Assembly (NCBI GenBank): GCA_021413845.1
Contig: JAIOPP010000094.1
Span: forward strand, 1-64,000
Length of the DNA stretch: 64,000 nt
Reading direction: 5' to 3'
Source of the DNA: Planctomycetia bacterium
GTDB lineage: Bacteria > Planctomycetota > Planctomycetia > Pirellulales > PNKZ01
This document shows, in pieces, positions 61,526 through 64,000 of this stretch (its first letter is position 1; every line of letters starts with the position of its first letter). The translations under genes and the position numbers were made by a program. Under the pieces are notes generated by a model, which saw nothing but the letters and a program-made list of their open reading frames with translations, was not told the DNA's origin and did no database searches.

Positions 61526-62791
61526 ATGAGCGCCGAAGCAAGCGTAGTTATTACCGGCCTCGGCGTCGTTTCTCCGCTCGGCATCGGCTATCAAGCCTCC
61601 TGGGACGCCCTACTTGCCGGCCGAACCGGGTTGCGCCGCATTACGGAATTCGATCCCGTCAATCTTCGCTCGAAGCTTGCCGGCGAGATCGTAGACTTCG
61701 ATCCGGCCGAGTTCGTAAAGCCCCGTAAATCGCTCAAGGTGATGGCCCGCGATGCGCAACTCACGATCGCAGCTGCGGGCATGGCTCGCGAGCATGCGAA
61801 CCTCGGCGCCGACGATGTCGATCCCGATCGCTTCGGAGTTTTGTTCGGCGGCGGTGTGATTCGTTCGCCGCTTGCGGAAGTCGCGGGACCGTATGCCGCT
61901 TGCACCGACGACCAGGGCTACGACTTCTCGCGCTGGGGCACCGACGGGCTCGCCACTTGTTTCCCGCTCGGCATGCTCAAGCTCTTGCCGAACATGTTGG
62001 CATGCCATATTTCGATCATGCACGATGCGCGTGGCCCGAACAACACGATCTGCCAAGGCAACGCCTCGGGGCTTGTGGCGATCGGCGAAGCGATGCGCGT
62101 CATTCAGCGCGGGCAAGCCGACGTAATGATCGGCGGCGGAGCATCGTCGCGGGCCAATGCCTACGACTTAGTCCGCTTGCAGCTCACCGAAGAGGTGACG
62201 GACTGCGATGATCCCGAACGAGCCTGCCGTCCGTTCGATATCGACCGCAACGGGCAACTGATGGGGGAAGGGGCCGCCGCGCTCTTGCTGGAAAATCGAG
62301 TGCATGCCGAACAACGCGGCGCACCGATTCTCGCCGAAGTACTCGGCGTAGGCACCGCCGGAGAAGCGGTCACCCCGAGCCGACCTTTCGACGGCACGAG
62401 CATTCGCGCCGCGGTTCGACGGGCGCTTAATGACGCAAAGCTGAGTCCGCAAGAGATCGGCTTCGTCGTCGCGCATGGGCTCGCAACGCGCGCCGGAGAT
62501 TTCATCGAAGCGACGGCTTTGGCCGAAGTGCTTCCCGGTCGACCGGTGTTGGGAATGAAAGGCTATATGGGCGGCCTCGGCCCGGCCGATGGAGCCGTCG
62601 AAGCAGCCGTGGCGGTCCTCGCGCTCGACCACGGGCACGTGCCGCCGACGCTGCATTGCGATCGGCCCGACCCGAGTTGCCCTATTTCAGTCATCCACGG
62701 CCGGCCCCTGACGACATTCGCCCGAACCTGCGTCTTGGTGACCTACACGCTCGCGGGCCAAGCCGCGGCCTTGGTCCTCGCGAAACGGTAA
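61526..62791 (+). CDS. Ketoacyl-ACP synthase homologue lacking catalytic Cys (chain-length-factor-like)
   Basis: A 421-residue thiolase-fold protein aligned with FabF (KAS II) over its whole length, beginning VVITGLGVVSPLG at 7-19. In FabF the catalytic triad is Cys-His-His. Here the nucleophile segment reads ICQGNASG (175-182), so the Cys position is Asn179. The first His is kept (His317 in VAHG). The second His, in KSMTGH, becomes Gly350 in KGYMGG; Lys345 remains. The glycine-rich end is also altered (VTYTLAGQAA). It should not condense normally and resembles chain-length-factor or decarboxylase-type partners (inference). It probably shares a transcript with the desaturase gene (37-bp gap). 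Confidence 0.88.
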   Translation: MSAEASVVITGLGVVSPLGIGYQASWDALLAGRTGLRRITEFDPVNLRSKLAGEIVDFDPAEFVKPRKSLKVMARDAQLTIAAAGMAREHANLGADDVDPDRFGVLFGGGVIRSPLAEVAGPYAACTDDQGYDFSRWGTDGLATCFPLGMLKLLPNMLACHISIMHDARGPNNTICQGNASGLVAIGEAMRVIQRGQADVMIGGGASSRANAYDLVRLQLTEEVTDCDDPERACRPFDIDRNGQLMGEGAAALLLENRVHAEQRGAPILAEVLGVGTAGEAVTPSRPFDGTSIRAAVRRALNDAKLSPQEIGFVVAHGLATRAGDFIEATALAEVLPGRPVLGMKGYMGGLGPADGAVEAAVAVLALDHGHVPPTLHCDRPDPSCPISVIHGRPLTTFARTCVLVTYTLAGQAAALVLAKR

Positions 62792-62898
62792 ACGCTGTTC
62801 AATGAGCGGCCACTTTGCTACCTTGGCCCGGTTGCGAACTCTGGTGCCGATGCGCGTGTCGTTCTCATTTGGTTGACCACCGGAACTCCGAGCCGACG

Positions 62899-63417
62899 AT
62901 GTCCGACTCTACGATGCCCTCTTCCATGCCGCATAACTCGATGTTGCCGGTCACGCTCGCCAACGGTGCCGCCGTGGCGCCGCCGTTCGATCCTCGCCGA
63001 CCTCGCCCGACGTTGGCCGAAGGACAATCGCTTTGCGATCATTGTTCGGCGAAGTGCTGCAAGTATTTCGCGTGGCCGATCGAGCGGCCGACCGAACGTG
63101 GCGACTTCGACTACGTTCGCTGGGCGATGCTGCACACGCAGACCACGTTCTTCGTCGAAGACGACGACTGGTATGTTCTCGTCCACACGACCTGTAAGCA
63201 TTTGCAGCACGACAATCGTTGCGGCATTTATGAAACGCGCCCGGAAATCTGCCGTACCTACTCGACGAACGATTGCGAGTTCGACGACCATTACGTTTAC
63301 GAAAAGTATTTCGAGACCCCCGAGCAGGTCGACGAATACATGGAAGTCGTCGTGCCGGATAAGAGTCGCAAGTCGATTCGCAGCCGCAAGCCGGCGCTGT
63401 TGCCGATTCTGGGTTGA
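62899..63417 (+). CDS. YkgJ-type cysteine-cluster protein
   Basis: A 172-residue protein with the Zn/Fe-chelating YkgJ cluster: C(x2)C(x3)CC in SLCDHCSAKCCKYFA, a further Cys in 'VHTTCKHLQHDNRCGIYETR', and RPEICRTY, CEFD. Such clusters bind a metal or Fe-S centre; the role is unknown. The N-terminal 40 residues are Pro/Met-rich. ATG 62899 is preferred to a TTG-like frame start at 62815 because the intervening sequence is not protein-like. The hisS gene follows 63 bases later on the same strand. Confidence 0.8.
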   Translation: MSDSTMPSSMPHNSMLPVTLANGAAVAPPFDPRRPRPTLAEGQSLCDHCSAKCCKYFAWPIERPTERGDFDYVRWAMLHTQTTFFVEDDDWYVLVHTTCKHLQHDNRCGIYETRPEICRTYSTNDCEFDDHYVYEKYFETPEQVDEYMEVVVPDKSRKSIRSRKPALLPILG

Positions 63418-63480
63418 GTGAACTGCTGTTGATTAGGCCTTCTTGCCTTTCCTATTTTCGGTCGGTGTATTTTGAGCGAC

Positions 63481-64000
63481 GTGAAACGAATCGAGCCTCG
63501 AACGCTGAAAGGCTTTCGCGACTATCTGCCCGAGGCGATGATTCCGCGTGAACGGCTGATCGAAACGGCGCGCCGTGTCTATCGTTCTTACGGCTTCTCG
63601 CCGATCGACACTCCGGCGCTTGAGTATTTGGAAATCCTCACGGGCAAGGGGAGCGAAGAGACCGACAAGCAACTTTATAAGTTTCAAGACCACGGCGATC
63701 GCTGGGTCGGCCTGCGTTTCGACCTGACGGTTCCGCTCGCGCGCTTCGCCGCTCAGCACATCAACGTGCTCGGCACGCCATGGAAGCGGTATCATATCGC
63801 TTCGGTCTGGCGCGGCGAGAATACGCAAGCCGGCCGATTCCGCGAGTTCATGCAATGCGACTTCGACACGATCGGCACCTTGTCGCCGACGGCCGATATC
63901 GAAACGGCGCTCGTCATCAACGACTTATTTCTCGCGCTCGGCTTCGACGACTTCACGATCCGCCTGAACAATCGCTTGCTTCTCAACGGTCTGCTCGAAA
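63481..64000 (+). CDS. hisS: Histidyl-tRNA synthetase HisS (N-terminal part, runs off the window)
   Basis: The first 173 residues of a class II aminoacyl-tRNA synthetase that charges tRNA-His. The GTG at 63481 gives VKRIEPRTLKGFRDYLPEAM; a TTG at 63472 in the same frame would add MSD. Motif 2 and histidine-specific segments are visible: 'GFSPIDTPALEYLEIL', 'RFDLTVPLARF', 'YHIASVWRGENTQAGRFREF' and 'QCDFDTIGT'. The reading frame is open to the window end, so the C-terminus is missing here only because of the boundary. Slightly divergent insertions (FQDHGDRWVGL) are normal for the planctomycete/alphaproteobacterial-like branch. Confidence 0.93.
   Translation, partial: MKRIEPRTLKGFRDYLPEAMIPRERLIETARRVYRSYGFSPIDTPALEYLEILTGKGSEETDKQLYKFQDHGDRWVGLRFDLTVPLARFAAQHINVLGTPWKRYHIASVWRGENTQAGRFREFMQCDFDTIGTLSPTADIETALVINDLFLALGFDDFTIRLNNRLLLNGLLE

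Noticed and set aside
1-64000. CRISPR array, prophage or insertion sequence
   Set aside because: No regularly spaced repeats, no cas, integrase, transposase or capsid genes were seen.

Overview
The window (about 60% G+C) is chromosomal DNA of a planctomycete, most likely of the Pirellula-like (Pirellulales) group. The evidence is the gene families: three Tat-exported DUF1501 proteins, a DUF1552 plus DUF1587/1592/1588/1585/1595 cytochrome pair, ECF sigma factors beside a Ser/Thr kinase or a very large anti-sigma-like protein, a DUF1080/LamG-type secreted protein, a sialate O-acetylesterase and a GH88/105 hydrolase. There are no phage genes, integrases, transposases or CRISPR arrays. Many starts lack a strong Shine-Dalgarno; where one is present I used it to choose the start.

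Layout. 1-9.7 kb: divergent secreted LamG protein and sialate O-acetylesterase, an msrB-rluA pair, a small HEXXH protein, a di-haem cytochrome c peroxidase-like protein and a CinA homologue. 9.9-13.4 kb: a secreted gene broken by a one-base frameshift, DUF1501 copy 1 and a free-methionine-R-sulfoxide reductase. 13.6-23.7 kb: tRNA-Val, a zinc-ribbon protein, a divergent ECF sigma/membrane kinase pair, DUF1501 copies 2 and 3, a Tyr/Gly-rich exported peptide, a LuxR-type regulator and an S8 protease. 23.7-30 kb: a four-gene minus-strand operon (acidic protein, DUF3817, Dph6-like ATPase, TfoX-N), csrA, NYN/OST-HTH, SRAP, a Lys/Ala-tailed protein, an aldo/keto reductase and tRNA-Arg. 30-36.4 kb: redoxin, small Cys/Gly-rich exported protein, GH88/105, DUF3050, FloA, MnmA. 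36.4-42.5 kb: a 1,166-residue membrane/AsmA-like protein and, divergently, prfB (RF2, read through a +1 frameshift) with a coupled orphan gene and a KOW/SH3-like protein. 42.5-49.3 kb: a minus-strand run of folK, panC, lgt, ECF sigma and anti-sigma-like protein. 49.3-50 kb: a gene-poor stretch with a promoter-like site and a strong terminator that may delimit an unannotated RNA. 50-58 kb: nitrilase-family amidase, Gly/Tyr-rich TPR protein, CFA-type methyltransferase and the DUF1592/DUF1552 pair. 58-64 kb: a REP-like inverted repeat, peroxiredoxin, PurU, fatty-acid desaturase, a catalytically altered ketoacyl synthase, a YkgJ-type cysteine-cluster protein and the start of hisS.

The genes do not form one dedicated pathway. 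They mix housekeeping functions (translation: prfB, mnmA, hisS, rluA, tRNAs; folate/pantothenate/one-carbon: folK, panC, purU; lipids: lgt, floA, desaturase, KAS-like, CFA-like; redox repair: msrB, fRMsr, peroxiredoxin) with the exported families typical of planctomycetes.

The observations most worth following are an RF2 that lacks about 50 residues just after its GGQ domain, a ketoacyl-synthase homologue without its catalytic Cys and second His, a PDZ domain inside Lgt, a FolK fused to a degenerate kinase-like domain, a candidate 0.48 kb intergenic transcript, a perfect 28-bp REP-like inverted repeat, and a csrA leader with five GGA motifs.
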